Below are positions 42,160 to 54,800 of a stretch of DNA of 64,000 bases, piece after piece. The translations under genes and the position numbers were made by a program. The DNA lies in the NCBI GenBank assembly GCA_037178625.1, contig CM074127.1:3472001-3536000 (forward strand), given 5' to 3'. How positions within the stretch are numbered: the first letter of the stretch is position 1; each line of letters opens with the position of its first letter. The notes under the pieces are model-generated. The model made no database searches. It saw only the letters and a program-made list of their open reading frames with translations, and had not been told where the DNA came from. The stretch is from Skeletonema tropicum (Eukaryota; Bacillariophyta; Thalassiosirophyceae; Thalassiosirales; Thalassiosiraceae).

Positions 42160-44181
42160 ATGAAGTTTTGTTATCTATCGGTGCTGGTGGTAGCCGCAGG
42201 CTCCATCGAAGGTACTCAGGCATGGGCTCCACCTTCCAGTAGATGCAACATCCGTCAAAAAAGTAGTGTCCACCAGTACCGCCGACCTGGACCGAGTGGG
42301 TCAAATTGGACAGATGATACAAAGTCGAGCCGAAACGACAACAGTGTGACGGGGTATATTCCGCCGTGGAGGGAGCCTGAGGCAATGATTAACAACACGC
42401 CAGAGGAATTTAAGCAGCGAGGGCCAACTCCATTTGATCCCTTTGCACCATCATCGACAGATAATTTCCGCAAGCCCTATGGATCGACGCCTGCAAATAA
42501 TATGCCGCCTCCTCCACCACCACCTCCACCGGTTGTAAGAAATGACAGCACAGTTCGAATGCCTTTCCAAAATGTGTCTACTGATGAATTTAGAAGGCCG
42601 CACGGAATGCCCACTGGAGCTAATATGCCTCCTCCACCACCGCGGCCAACACCACCTCCCCCACCTCCTCAGCAGCGGGTAGTAAGGAATGATAACACGG
42701 TTCGAATGCCTTTCCAAACAGTATCCAATGATGAATTCAGAAGACCGCATGGAATGCCTAGTGGTGGTAACATGCCTCCTCCACCACGGCCTACCGTCAC
42801 CAAACAGCCATTTCAAACATCCACTACTGACGATTTTAAGAGATCACAAGATACTGCGTCTGGTGTCGGTGCTCCTCAGCAAGCGATCTATCAGAAACCA
42901 GCTTCAAAGCTTCAAAATCCTCCAAAAGATGGAGTCATTGATGCTTCTTTTACCAGACCTTCAGCCATGCCTGCTTCGGTGAAACGATTCTTTGATCAGC
43001 AGGCTGCCATGGCTAAGGCTTCTGTCACCTCACTTTCTGATGCGACGATTGATGCTCAAATACGCTCAACAGATTCTTTTGATACCACACCATCCTTTTC
43101 GCCGGTTGTTCGTTCTGCTGAAGTGACTGCATCATCGTATGTTCAAACGTCATCTCCTCCATTGCCAACATCTTCTGAAAATGCACCATCTCAAGCAACT
43201 CCTCCTATCAATATGCCTGAATATGAATTACAACAATGGGATCAGAAAATGTCGACGGCACAAGCCAATTCGAAGAAGATTTTGCTTCGGGGTATGTCAC
43301 TTCGAGATCCTCCTGGAGATAGCAGGGAGCATCCAGAGCTACTAGCTCGTGCTATGGTGATAATGTTTTCTACTCTGGCTACGCGACACCTACATTTAGT
43401 CAATGGCATTTCGCCTGTGTTGGCATCTTCGGCTATTACATTGTTGACATCGACATGCATCGATCGGAGGCTTGGACAAGCTGCATTATGTGGTTCCCTA
43501 GCTGGGATGAGTGGAATGCATTTGGTGCCGAACCTATCCATGACTGCTCTTCTTGGTGTTGCAACAACTGCCAGCTATGAAGTTTTGATCAGAATTAACA
43601 ATTTTTGTTCGGGTATCGGAGGTAGAATTGGTGCTTCTGCTTTCCTTGCAACTAGTGTTATGGCCAAGTATCAAGGGATTAGATTCGTTGGCAGAAAGAT
43701 GCGCCGTGGACTGTGGAGTAGTGCTGGACTTTCTAGTATAGCCACAACAATGGTAATTTATCATGCCATCGGGGCGGCATTGACGATCTTCTTACGTCAG
43801 TCAAGCGATGTCGATGGAGCTGCAGATCCAGTTCGTGGCAGTTCAGTAGTGGGTCTCATTGGCTCGGTATGTCTCCAGAATCCAATGGCCATATTGGCGT
43901 TGTATGGTGGCACCTTTGTTGGTATGAGCCTTCCATCTCGATTGACCAATGGAAATGCACCTGGGAACAGAAGGCAAGGGAGGCCGCAGTCGGCATTGTC
44001 ACTGGTAGGTTCTTTCTCGGCGGCAGGTGCAATGGCAGGTTTAGTTCATGCATACACAATTCATTCAGGCTATTTATCAGAGGATGGGGTGGCAAAATCG
44101 GACTGTGCGCATTCGCTGGTACTTGGGCGTACAGAGGGTTTAAGTAACATTTTCGAATTCGCGAATCAAAGACAAAAGTGA
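42160..44181 (+). CDS. Proline-rich repeat protein with C-terminal membrane domain
   Basis: 673 residues from the ATG at 42160, which directly starts the signal peptide (MKFCYLSVLVVAAGSIEG), followed by TQAWAPPS, a possible plastid import motif. Residues about 70-240 hold three imperfect repeats: a poly-Pro run (MPPPPPPPPP), VVRNDSTVRMPFQ, then DEFRRPHGMP. After a Ser/Thr-rich linker the C-terminal 280 residues are strongly hydrophobic with Gly-rich segments (LARAMVIMFSTLATRHL, LGQAALCGSLAGMSGMHL, IGASAFLATSVMAKYQG, MAGLVHAYTIHSG), suggesting six or so membrane spans. No family recognised. An envelope or thylakoid role is possible but unproven. Confidence 0.7.
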   Translation: MKFCYLSVLVVAAGSIEGTQAWAPPSSRCNIRQKSSVHQYRRPGPSGSNWTDDTKSSRNDNSVTGYIPPWREPEAMINNTPEEFKQRGPTPFDPFAPSSTDNFRKPYGSTPANNMPPPPPPPPPVVRNDSTVRMPFQNVSTDEFRRPHGMPTGANMPPPPPRPTPPPPPPQQRVVRNDNTVRMPFQTVSNDEFRRPHGMPSGGNMPPPPRPTVTKQPFQTSTTDDFKRSQDTASGVGAPQQAIYQKPASKLQNPPKDGVIDASFTRPSAMPASVKRFFDQQAAMAKASVTSLSDATIDAQIRSTDSFDTTPSFSPVVRSAEVTASSYVQTSSPPLPTSSENAPSQATPPINMPEYELQQWDQKMSTAQANSKKILLRGMSLRDPPGDSREHPELLARAMVIMFSTLATRHLHLVNGISPVLASSAITLLTSTCIDRRLGQAALCGSLAGMSGMHLVPNLSMTALLGVATTASYEVLIRINNFCSGIGGRIGASAFLATSVMAKYQGIRFVGRKMRRGLWSSAGLSSIATTMVIYHAIGAALTIFLRQSSDVDGAADPVRGSSVVGLIGSVCLQNPMAILALYGGTFVGMSLPSRLTNGNAPGNRRQGRPQSALSLVGSFSAAGAMAGLVHAYTIHSGYLSEDGVAKSDCAHSLVLGRTEGLSNIFEFANQRQK

Positions 44182-44289
44182 TCATTTCCGGAAAGCAAGT
44201 GCAGTGTAGATAAAACTTATTGTACATTAATTCTTGTTCAGATTACGTTATATCAGTCCATCACGAACTTGTACAGATGATTGTGTTTT

Positions 44290-45980
44290 TCAAAACCTGG
44301 CGGTGGCATCCCAGTCTCGCACCATGCAGTGTACGTTACTTCTTTCAATCCTCATGTTCAGTCCAACGATTTTCAAGTAATCTTCAAGTGAGCGGCTGTG
44401 TCCCATTGAGTATTGCTGCACTGCTGTGAGTAAAGTTTTGGGTTTAACCATATCTCTAGCAGACTCTGGATAGCCTAGCTGCTGTTTAATTCGATTCAAT
44501 ACTAACATTTGCAGCGGATTGTGAACACCATTTGTAAATGCCATGTGAATGGCTTCCCAAAATTTCGGTTGCTCGTTCCTTTCATAACGATGCCCTACAA
44601 GTGAAATCGTCGGACTAAATATATCATAACCAGATGTCCAAAGTCGAGCTGAAAGTAATATTTCCTCTCCCAAGAATAGGTATGGTAGGAATGGATCAAA
44701 CGGTACATCACGAAGCATGTCTGAATGAGCTATAAGATACCCTGCTGCCACGAACGGAGCGAAACGAGGCGTGTCTAGTTTGACTCTGTCATAGTTGTAA
44801 CTTCCCTCCAATCTGACAATCTGGCCTTCAATGTCACTTGTCGCAAAGATTGCTCCACAAAGACGAGGCGCTGCAACCTCACTTTTCTCTTCGAGGTTAG
44901 AAGTATTGGGAGGGGGCAAATGACTAATCACTTGTTTGTTGCTAGGAGCTTTCTCGAGCATCTGGATGGACAAAGCATCCCAATTTTGCAAGAAGCTCAT
45001 ATGAGAGTCAATCTGCATATACCATTGCTCTCCCATCCACAACTTTGATGCGAAATATCGAGCCATGTACGGGCCAAGCGATTCCGCCTCCTTCATTCGT
45101 AACAATCGTATTTGACCATTACTTGCAAAATTTCTTGCCAGTGGAGGAGCTGCAGAAGAGATTGTAACAGTCTGGATCCGGACCTACAGTCTCTTACCCC
45201 GTCGGCACTTCTCATCCTCGCAGTTTTGTTGTACCAATCCAATAAATAAGTTATCTGGCCTCTTTGCTTTGTGGAATGCATCCTTGAGCGTCTCAACGCA
45301 CATTTCATCCCTAAAACTTACAACACTCAAGTATATACTCCCATCTTGCCTACGTGTAGGCATCCGACGCAAATATTCCTGATCCCAAGGGAAGAGATAC
45401 TTTCCCACCAAATCATGATAAGCTGACCAAATCCCGTGGAATGTTGCGTGCTTATTTTTCACATTTGAGGAATTCAATTTCTTTAGGAATGAGTTTAAGA
45501 AAGCCAAAATCTCATTCAATGTCATTGGTGCTGACTTGTGATTACGTGACAACTGCCCCAGCTCCAATGCGTGCACTGCTGCCGATGTCAGAACCTTGTA
45601 TGTTATTACTTTGATGAATCGCCTCCTCTACAGTCCTTTTGCCATCCTTGACATCCTGGAGATGATCGCCAACTATTCGTGATTGAGCCAAGAGGCTCTG
45701 CACTCTCACGGGTAATTTCCGTGTTCCGCTCTCGTGGATCAACTATACGGCGATGTGATAATGGATCGGGTACTACTTTGGCACCATTGTGGTGAGTGTT
45801 GTTTGGAGCGGGAGTAATGATAAATAAAATACAGGAACACAGAATTAAACAGCCGATCCCACTTAGGAAGCTGCCATTGGATGAGGGGGGCGATGAGGAT
45901 GCATATCCATTATGATTATTATCGTCATCATCTCCTCCTCGTTGCTCTACCGAGAGGTAACTGGTGCCCCGATGAAACAT
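44290..45980 (-). CDS. GlcNAc-transferase family protein (PF11397-like), Golgi type II; two frame breaks
   Basis: It resembles the family of the Dictyostelium Skp1 GlcNAc-transferase, which adds GlcNAc to hydroxyproline. After the ATG at 45980 comes a single membrane anchor (GIGCLILCSCILFIITPAP), then a stem. The catalytic domain starts at IYLSVVSFRDEMCVETLKDA and continues LFIGLVQQNC, EAESLGPYMARYFASKLWMG, EQWYMQIDSHMSF with the IDSH motif, GYLIAHSDML, and FLGEEILLSARLWTSGYD. A 48-base GTAAGA...CTGCAG intron at 45197-45150 removes the in-frame TAG at 45184. Two extra bases, near 45710 and 45578, are needed in the stem region. The acceptor protein is unknown; cytosolic versus Golgi action follows from the anchor only. 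Confidence 0.78.
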
Positions 45981-46100
45981 CTTCGTCTTCGGCAGCGCTT
46001 TGCATTTCAATTGTTATCCACTTGTGTTGCAACTTGCAATGCAATAGAATGCAATCAATGAAGCGGTTATGATGTGGCGTTACACATTTTTTGGATCTGC

Positions 46101-46190
46101 ACTGTAACACAACAAAGTAACACTGTAACACTGTAACACTGTAACAAATCCTGTCCGTGTAACAACGTACAACAACGTAACAACGTAACA
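46101..46190. repeat. Minisatellite of GTAACACT and ACAACGTA units
   Basis: Four copies of (C)ACTGTAA-type 8-mers, then three copies of a related CAACGTAA unit. It lies just upstream of the GlcNAc-transferase gene. Confidence 0.8.
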
Positions 46191-46405
46191 GCCATGTGAG
46201 CTCCGCCCAACGCCCAACGCGCAAAACCACCTCCCGCCTCCCGCCCACCGCATCTAATACATCATCCACCACCTTTTATGATTCAAAGTGGGACGGCGGA
46301 CAGACGGGTCACGCATCATCATCCACCTTCTCATTCTTTTTTTGGAGGGGCAAAATCGACCTAAACCATGGGATTATTGCCGCAGTAATGATCCTACACA
46401 CCTCT

Positions 46406-46496
46406 AATTCGCCCCGCATGTGTGCCCCTCTTGATATGTTCCTCTTCACACTCTGTTGAATCACATATCCAGAGGGGCACACATGCGGGGCGAATT
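46406..46496. repeat. 33-bp inverted repeat with 25-bp spacer
   Basis: AATTCGCCCCGCATGTGTGC at 46406 continues to CCCCTCTTGATATG, and its reverse complement occupies 46464-46496 with one mismatch. The phrase CACCTCTAATTC before the left arm also occurs at 26384-26398. Confidence 0.8.
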
Positions 46497-47675
46497 CAAT
46501 AGTGATTTATGGCACCACTAAGATGAGAGCTGCCACTTGCACAGGACCCTCATCCTCACCTTATCCTTATGAATAACAATCTGTTGTGAGTGAACACATG
46601 TCAAATAGCCCATATTCTGCTTCTATCTTACTTTATAAAACGTTTGACTACCCAATAAGTCTGTGGTTCTTAGTATTCATGCCAAAGGGGGGTATAAGCG
46701 GGGCAAAAGTCTACATAAAAATTGCCAATTCGTAATGATACAGGAGTCTCCTGACATTGCACCAGATTCCACCCCCGTCAACTTCGGTCTAGCTCATCTT
46801 GCATCCATTTATTATCGCGGTTCATCCGCATTTATCGGCGAAAAGTAAGTGTATCCCCACTTCATAGCGATCAGCATCCCAAAGTATTAGCTCCACTTAA
46901 AAAACTTGTATTGTTGCGTGATCCGGTCTCTACCCAACAATATCTCTGATACGGATCAACCCTCTGCACTATCAGCTACATATTAACATTATAGAAGCGA
47001 CGGGGATGAAATAAATGATATTTGGATCATGTCATCGCATTGTAACACCGTCGTATTAAACGTTATCAATATTCGATGACCCGTCGGTGCTGGTGCATGT
47101 CGAACCCAGTGGAGTGTATTCAGAGTTGTCGACCCGGAAGATCAGCCAAGACGACTCCGTTATACTCTTGGATGAAGTTGCCGTCGATGAATGGTGTTCC
47201 AATGACTTCACTACATCACTATATCCCCGATCATCGGGACCGGCGACACGATGATGCGCCGATAAAAAGACCGCTGCCAGGGACTGTATATAATGCACCT
47301 ATCTCATACTCCAATGTAACCATGCTGTCAATTAATATTTCAAAGACATAATAGAAGAGATATTCCTCGAAGTATAGAAGCGATGTCGTCGAAGTGGCGA
47401 TGATTTTGATAGGGCGAAGTGACGGCTATCATCGTGGTGAACTACTAGCTTTGGGTGGAGGTGGAAAAATCTTTCCTCATTTTCTGTCTGACCGCGTTTT
47501 ATTGTCAAGTAGGAATTCAGTATATTTAATTCCTACGTACCCCATGTAAGGACCTTGTCAAATTTCCACATTTTGGAGGATGGTGCATCTCCTCCATCTC
47601 CATAACAAAGAGACGTCGACACCCTAGCCAGCAAATAATCCTTCTGCTCTCTAAGCGAAAGAATACGGTGCCAAT

Positions 47676-48274
47676 ATGGTGTTTTACGAGTGCCTCATGA
47701 CCGCTAAAAATACGGCTCGTAAGTGTTAAATGGGCACGAAACTTTTCATGCAGTTTGCTTTGATGGCTGTCGGCGTCATGCAATCCTTCTACATCAATTA
47801 ATGCCCTCCTCCATTCAGCAAGCACTCATTGATTTCATGTTCACGCTTACATAACATATTCTTTCCATCTCTTTATTTCTATCTTCCTTATGTCAATTAC
47901 GGATGCTTTCAGATTACAATAATCTGACATCTCTCATGAAAGATATCTCATTAAAAATTGTTAACAACGGCGGCATAGTTCGCTCCATACAAAATCATGG
48001 CGTGCGTCAACTACCACATCGATTCAGAGCAAAATATGCGGATCGAGAGGGTAATCGTTATTATGAGAAGGGGCGGTTCATATCCGTATTTTATGATGCC
48101 AACCCTAGTGTGATGAGGGAAGTGGAGGGGATATTGAATCTAGATGAACAAATTTTGAGAAATACTCATTTGAAGGCGAGGAATAAGTTTATGGATGTGA
48201 ATAATGTGAGAGAGAAGAAGAATCCTTACATTCAAGAGATTCTGAGAGAGGATGAAAGGTTGGGGGCAAATTAA
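47676..48274 (+). CDS. Mitochondrial small-subunit ribosomal protein bS6m
   Basis: Exon 1 is only 43 bases (47676-47718, MVFYECLMTAKNTA), followed by a 194-base intron (GTAAGT...TTTCAG) and exon 2 at 47913-48274, total 134 residues. The spliced product keeps the bS6 pattern: a YE-start strand, YNNLTSLMKDISLKIVNNGG, VRSIQNHGVRQLPHRFRAKY, GRFISVFYDANP, and LDEQILRNTHLKA. It is like other mitochondrial S6 proteins in its RSI-N-GVR block. The internal ATG at 47903 lies inside the intron and is not the start. An organellar role is inferred from family; no cleavable leader is usual for bS6m. Confidence 0.8.
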
Positions 48275-48564
48275 ATAGACAGCCGAAGTGGATTTCTTTG
48301 ACAGATTGATAAGGCTAAGAAGAAAGGGTGTAAATAATCTGAAAGCAATACAGACAATCAAATCTTCATGTCATGTACCTACTGAAATGACAACCATTGA
48401 AAGCATACGATAGTGTAATAGCTATTTTCCCTAGTGCCATCTAACATTATTTTTTACATAAAAGCGCCGGCCGTTTTCTGGAGGGACTTCGATATCACTT
48501 AACCTTCTGACACGGCATCTCACCACAACGTCAACGTTTTGTTACAATTTCCCCTATTTTTTCT

Positions 48565-50172
<1,608 letters not shown>

Positions 50173-50630
50173 TTTGCTGGTTAGGTCGAGGCGGTAATAA
50201 TCTTGATAGCTTGGGCGCCACTTGCAATAGAACTTGGCTGCCTACTAATAATAACTTGGTTTCACTCTACTAAGTAGAAGTACTTATGCTTGCTTGATAC
50301 CATTGATGCAATATGGAGGCAGTGCGTCAAAGATGTGAAACAGATTCGGCGAGGCAAGGGTGGAGGCAACTTTTGAGGGGAAGTGTAGTTTTTCTTCTTT
50401 TTCGTAAAGCCCGTCGTAAAATTGAGACGCTCTTGTCTTCGATCTTCTCTCTGTTTCCACACTTTTCTTTCAGCTTCTTCTCTTTGGCTTCTTCATTTTT
50501 TCAGCCGACGCCGAGCGCAATCAACAAACCGATTAAGTTGTACTCCTCGACGCTGCGCCATTGGCATTGGTATGGCGAGAAGAAGCCTTTAGAGCTGCAT
50601 CGTATATACTTATTAATCCCCACAACCAGA
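50173..50630. promoter_or_regulatory. Divergent promoter region, MAPK / ataxin-3-like gene
   Basis: 458 bases between two head-to-head genes. The second half is pyrimidine-rich (CTTTCTTC-type). No specific element assigned. Confidence 0.45.
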
Positions 50631-51765
50631 ATGACTTACTGGGTGTACCATGAGCGCCAAGAAGCCATGCTTTGCGGACAGCATGCGCTCAACAATCTGG
50701 TTCAAGCCAATGCGTTCACACCAGTCTCCCTCGCCGAAATTGCCGGCCAACTCGATCAGATGGAGCTAAACTACATGGCGAGTAACAATGAGGGCGGCGT
50801 GTCGTCCAAAGATTACTTGAAACGGTTGGCAGAGGGATCAGGAAACGTGGATGAAAGTGGAAATTTTTCAATTGAGGTATTACGGTCGGCACTTTTATCT
50901 AGATTCAATATTGAACTGCCCAACATTCGGCAGCAGGGCCTATCCAAAGTAGAGGTAACGACAATGGAGGGCTTCATTTGCAATCGGTCTAGTCACTGGT
51001 TTGCTATTCGGAAAATTAATGATCGATACTGGAATTTGAATTCTACGCTGGAGAGACCTGAGGTCATTTCACATTTTAGATTAGCGGCTGAGGTGGAGGC
51101 TCTGCAGAATAGTGGGTATTCAGTTTTTTGCGTGGTTGATTCTCTCCCTCCTCCTTGCACCAATGAAGCCATGATGGATCAGGGAATAGTAAGTTTTTTA
51201 TTCATTATCATATGTATCTCCCTGGTCAAAGTTGGTTAGGTAGAACTTGCGTCACTAACTTGCTTGTTTGACTCCACAGCCAAAATATTGGTGGAAAGAA
51301 GAAGATCTGCTAAAGGAAAGACAAACGCCATGACTCGTGCCGATGACCCGTGGAAAGATGTTGGCAGTGGAAGACGGCTTGATGGAGGGAAAAAGAGTGG
51401 TGGGGCTGGACAACCAAGCAAGCCGATCAGTGAAATGACGGAGGAGGAAATGCTCCAAATGGCCATGCAGGCAAGCTTGGAACAGACATCACAACAAAAG
51501 TGACGCAGTTGCGTATCCATTGACAGAAGAACCTGCTAATGGGGTCAAAATACAATTTCGCATGCCAGATGGGTCTCGGGCGGTGAGAAAATTTTTGGAA
51601 TCGGATGTTGTAGGGACTATCTATTCGTACGTTAGTAGCAAATCAAATGATCGGAATGTGGAGCTACGTGCCGGCTTTCCTCCAAAAGACATCTCCTCCA
51701 AAAAGAATGAGACAATTGCAGAGGCAAAGTTGGCAGGTGAAATGATACATGGACGCTATGCATAA
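50631..51765 (+). CDS. Ataxin-3-like Josephin deubiquitinase with UIM and C-terminal UBX domain
   Basis: A cysteine protease that trims ubiquitin chains. Exon 1 (50631-51188) encodes the Josephin domain: YHERQEAMLCGQHALNNLVQ with catalytic Cys15, SSHWFAIRK with His122, and RYWNLNSTL with Asn135, all near the human positions 14, 119 and 134. Exon 2 begins at 51280 (PKYWWKEEDLL), then a ubiquitin-interacting motif (EEEMLQMAMQASLEQ) and a UBX domain (VKIQFRMPDGSRAVRKF, GTIYSYV, RAGFPPKDI) that should contact p97/CDC48. Animal ataxin-3 lacks UBX; protist versions with UBX are known. Two frame breaks: one base missing near 51315, one extra near 51495-51500 in an A run. Confidence 0.85.
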
Positions 51766-51826
51766 ATGATTCAACCGAAATTTTGCTTCAAACACTTAGT
51801 CATTATCTTCTATCCTATCACTGTAT

Positions 51827-54800
51827 TCAATCAAAATTTATTTCTTCTTCCACATCAAATACAAGAGATTCGTCTTCAGTTGTTTCGGACGATTCGGTAG
51901 TCTGCTTCTTCTGATCCTCCTTTCCAGCTGATTTGTCTTTCATAAGCCAACCTAATTTCTCAGACACTGGTGAAGTTGCTTCGGAACTACTCTTCTCAGC
52001 CTTTGGTGCCATCCAATCGGGCGTCGTAGTTTTCTTCAAGGAAAATGAAGAAAATGGATTTGAGGGTGGCTTCTTGTCAGTCTCTTCATTATCTGCTGCT
52101 TTGCCAGTAATATTATTGGCGGATGACTTCATCTTATTCGCAAAACTTGATAAAGAAGTCGTCATGCTGGAGGTGGGTGCTTTCTCTGCGTCGTCTTCAG
52201 CTGTGTTTCCAGTTCCAGCTGCTGTAGAGGTTTTCATTTTGGCAGCAAAGCTTGAGAATGATGCAGATATTTTTGATGGTCCTTCTTCTTTCGGGGATGT
52301 CGCCGTGGTCTCGGCGACGGAGGCTTTCTCTGCGTCATCTACAACTTTGCTGCCAGTTCCAGCTACTGCTGCAGAAGTTTTCATTTTGGCAGCAAAGCTT
52401 GAGAATGATGCAGATATTTTTGACGGTCCTTCTTCTTTCGGGGATGTCGCCGTGGTCTCAGCGACGGAGGCTTTATCTGCGTCGTCTGCAGTTTTGCTTC
52501 CAGATACAGATGCTGTCGCAGGAGCTTTCATTTTAGCAGCGAAGCTTCGAGAACGATGCAGATATTTTTGAAGTTCCTTCTTCTTTCGGGGATGTCGCCG
52601 TAGTCTTGTCGGTAGGAACCTTTCTCCGTGTCATCTGCAGCTTTGCTTCCAGTTGTAGCAGGAGTTTTCATTTTGGCAGCAAAGCTTGAGAACGATGCAG
52701 ATATTTTTGATGGTCCTTCTTCCTTTGTGGAAGTGGCTGGGGCCTCAGCGGGCTTTCCTTTGCTGTCTGCAACTATAATTCTATTAGCGAAACTAGACAA
52801 AGACTGTTTCGCCGATTCGAGCTGAAATTTCGGGAGCTTACTTTCAGCTGCTTCAGTTTCCTTCGATGTACCAATGGTAGTGGCTGATTTCCCCTCATTC
52901 TTAGTTTCTTGACTGTCTCCATGTTGTTCAGTAGTAGAAATTGGTGTAGCAGCCGATGAGTCAGCCTTGGTTTGGTTAAGATCTGTTTCTGATGATGCGT
53001 CTGATTTGAGAGAAGGCAATCTGAAAGTCGTTTTCTCATCCTTTTTTTGTCTTCCGCCTTGCTGTCTTCGTTCATTGTGGCACTTTTTTCTTTATTTCCT
53101 TCTTCAACGTGAGCTAACTTTTTCGACATGAACAGTGGCGGCGTTCTACCAAAAGAAACAGAAGGAATTTGTTTTTTCAAACCAACGACGGACTGTTTCA
53201 CTTTGACAACGTTTTCTGGGTTGGAAAGACCTGCTGCTGAACTATTAATCCGCATTTCAGCCAACGTCAGCCGTGTCATGGAATTATCGATGATCCTTTG
53301 AACAGCTCTCGCAGTCTTCTCGCGATTAGATGCAGACTTGAATCGCTCTTGCTCCTGGCGAGTAGCTTCCAATTGAGCAAATAAGGATAAGTCTGGATCG
53401 TAATCGACAAGCACTTCTGTGGGAGACAAGCCAGGCGGTCCACTTCTTGATAGGAACGCATGAGCTGCAGCAAAGCCGCCCCTTAGTAGAGAAACAAATG
53501 GGAAGCCTTTCTTTAGGAAGAAAAGTGCGCAGCTACTCGTTCTCGAGATATCATCCTCCAGTAGCTTCTGCTCTTCTTTCGAGAGAGGGTGGTTGTAAAG
53601 AACTGGGAAGCTTGCAAAGCCTTCCCCCATGACACAAATGTGCACGGCTCCTCGCAAAGACTCAAACATATCAATGAGGCGTTGAAGCTCTTCATGGGTC
53701 TTGCAGTTTCTCTGGGCTCATATTAATTGCCTTGGGAAAGCGACCCTGCTCCCCAGCGATCGATTCTGGCCTACAATCGATGAGATAAAAATTAAGAGTG
53801 CCGTCATCATTCGGCAATCGAGTGCTCCTGTCTCCAACAGCTTGTTTCTTGGAGCATATATGTGGTATGACTTCAGTCGGCGACACCTCCAGAGCTACCG
53901 ATACATGAGTTTTTAGATTCGTATCATCCCTTGCACTCTTCTTCCTCCGTTCTTTTACTGACGCCGCAACATGTTTCTTGGTGTCATTAATGCTTTGGTT
54001 GACAGACATGAAGAAGCTTCTTGTTTGATTGGATACCTGATGGATTGGTGCACTTTCGGGAAGGAACCCTGAACCATACTAAATTACAGGAAAGAAGAGA
54101 AAATATAATGTGAGCTGTGCAACCAGAAGTTTAACCTGAACCTGTCGAGCATGAAAATGACTAACCTTCTTTTTTAACTTCTCATCCAGCACTCCAATTC
54201 TTCCATCGAAAAGTTTTAAGATTTGATCTATTGTGTCTAACTTTTCAGGGTTGTGCGTCCTATAGTAGGCAGTAAGACGAGCTTTGATTTCGGCCTTCTT
54301 TTCCTCAGCGTCCCTCTCCTCACGTTCTTTCTTCAACGCTGCTTCATGTGCGTCAGCCTGGGCTTGCAACTCTTTTTCCATCTGGATTTGACGAAGTTTG
54401 ATAGCATTTGCAACAGCCCTATCGTCAGCCGAGCGCAGCAACTCAATCACAGATGATGGTGTGCATTCAATAAGGGACTTTGACATTGACAGCCACTCTG
54501 GTACCATACCGTCGCCACTGTCATCTGCTGACCCAATAAATGATTCAACTGGGGTCTCGCAGAAATGAAATACTTCTCCTAATTCTTTCCTCAACTCTTC
54601 ACCCGTCAGCATGAGTAACACATCTGAGCGTTTCTCGAGAACTGAAATGGCAAGAAAAAACTTCCACGAGGAATCACCTTTCGTCAGGATGCTATCCCAT
54701 AATGGCATCAAGCATGCATCGTCGCATTCTCCAGCAAAATTGGTTACAAACCAAGATTGTGGAATTAACCCATTATTTTCCCCTCGTTTGCTTTTCGCAT

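Larger units (their letters stand above)
45981..47675. other. 1.7-kb intergenic with repeats and coding-like relics
   Basis: It contains the GTAACACT array at 46101-46190 and the inverted repeat at 46406-46496, listed separately. An open stretch at 46739-46844 followed by GTAAGTG looks like an exon (MIQESPDIAPDSTPVNFGL), and another plus-strand stretch at about 47052-47255 (VLVHVEPSGVYSELSTR) is coding-like. I could not join them into a gene. Confidence 0.45.

Noticed and set aside
45093..45308. Separate small minus-strand ORF
   Set aside because: Out-of-frame shadow of the GlcNAc-transferase; the 48-base intron explains the local stop.
47526..47825. Minus-strand ORF of 99 residues
   Set aside because: It overlaps the bS6m first exon in antisense and resembles no family.
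51933..52571. A 212-residue plus-strand ORF
   Set aside because: It is the antisense shadow of the TBC1D23 repeats; its length reflects the repeated, stop-free codon pattern of the true gene.
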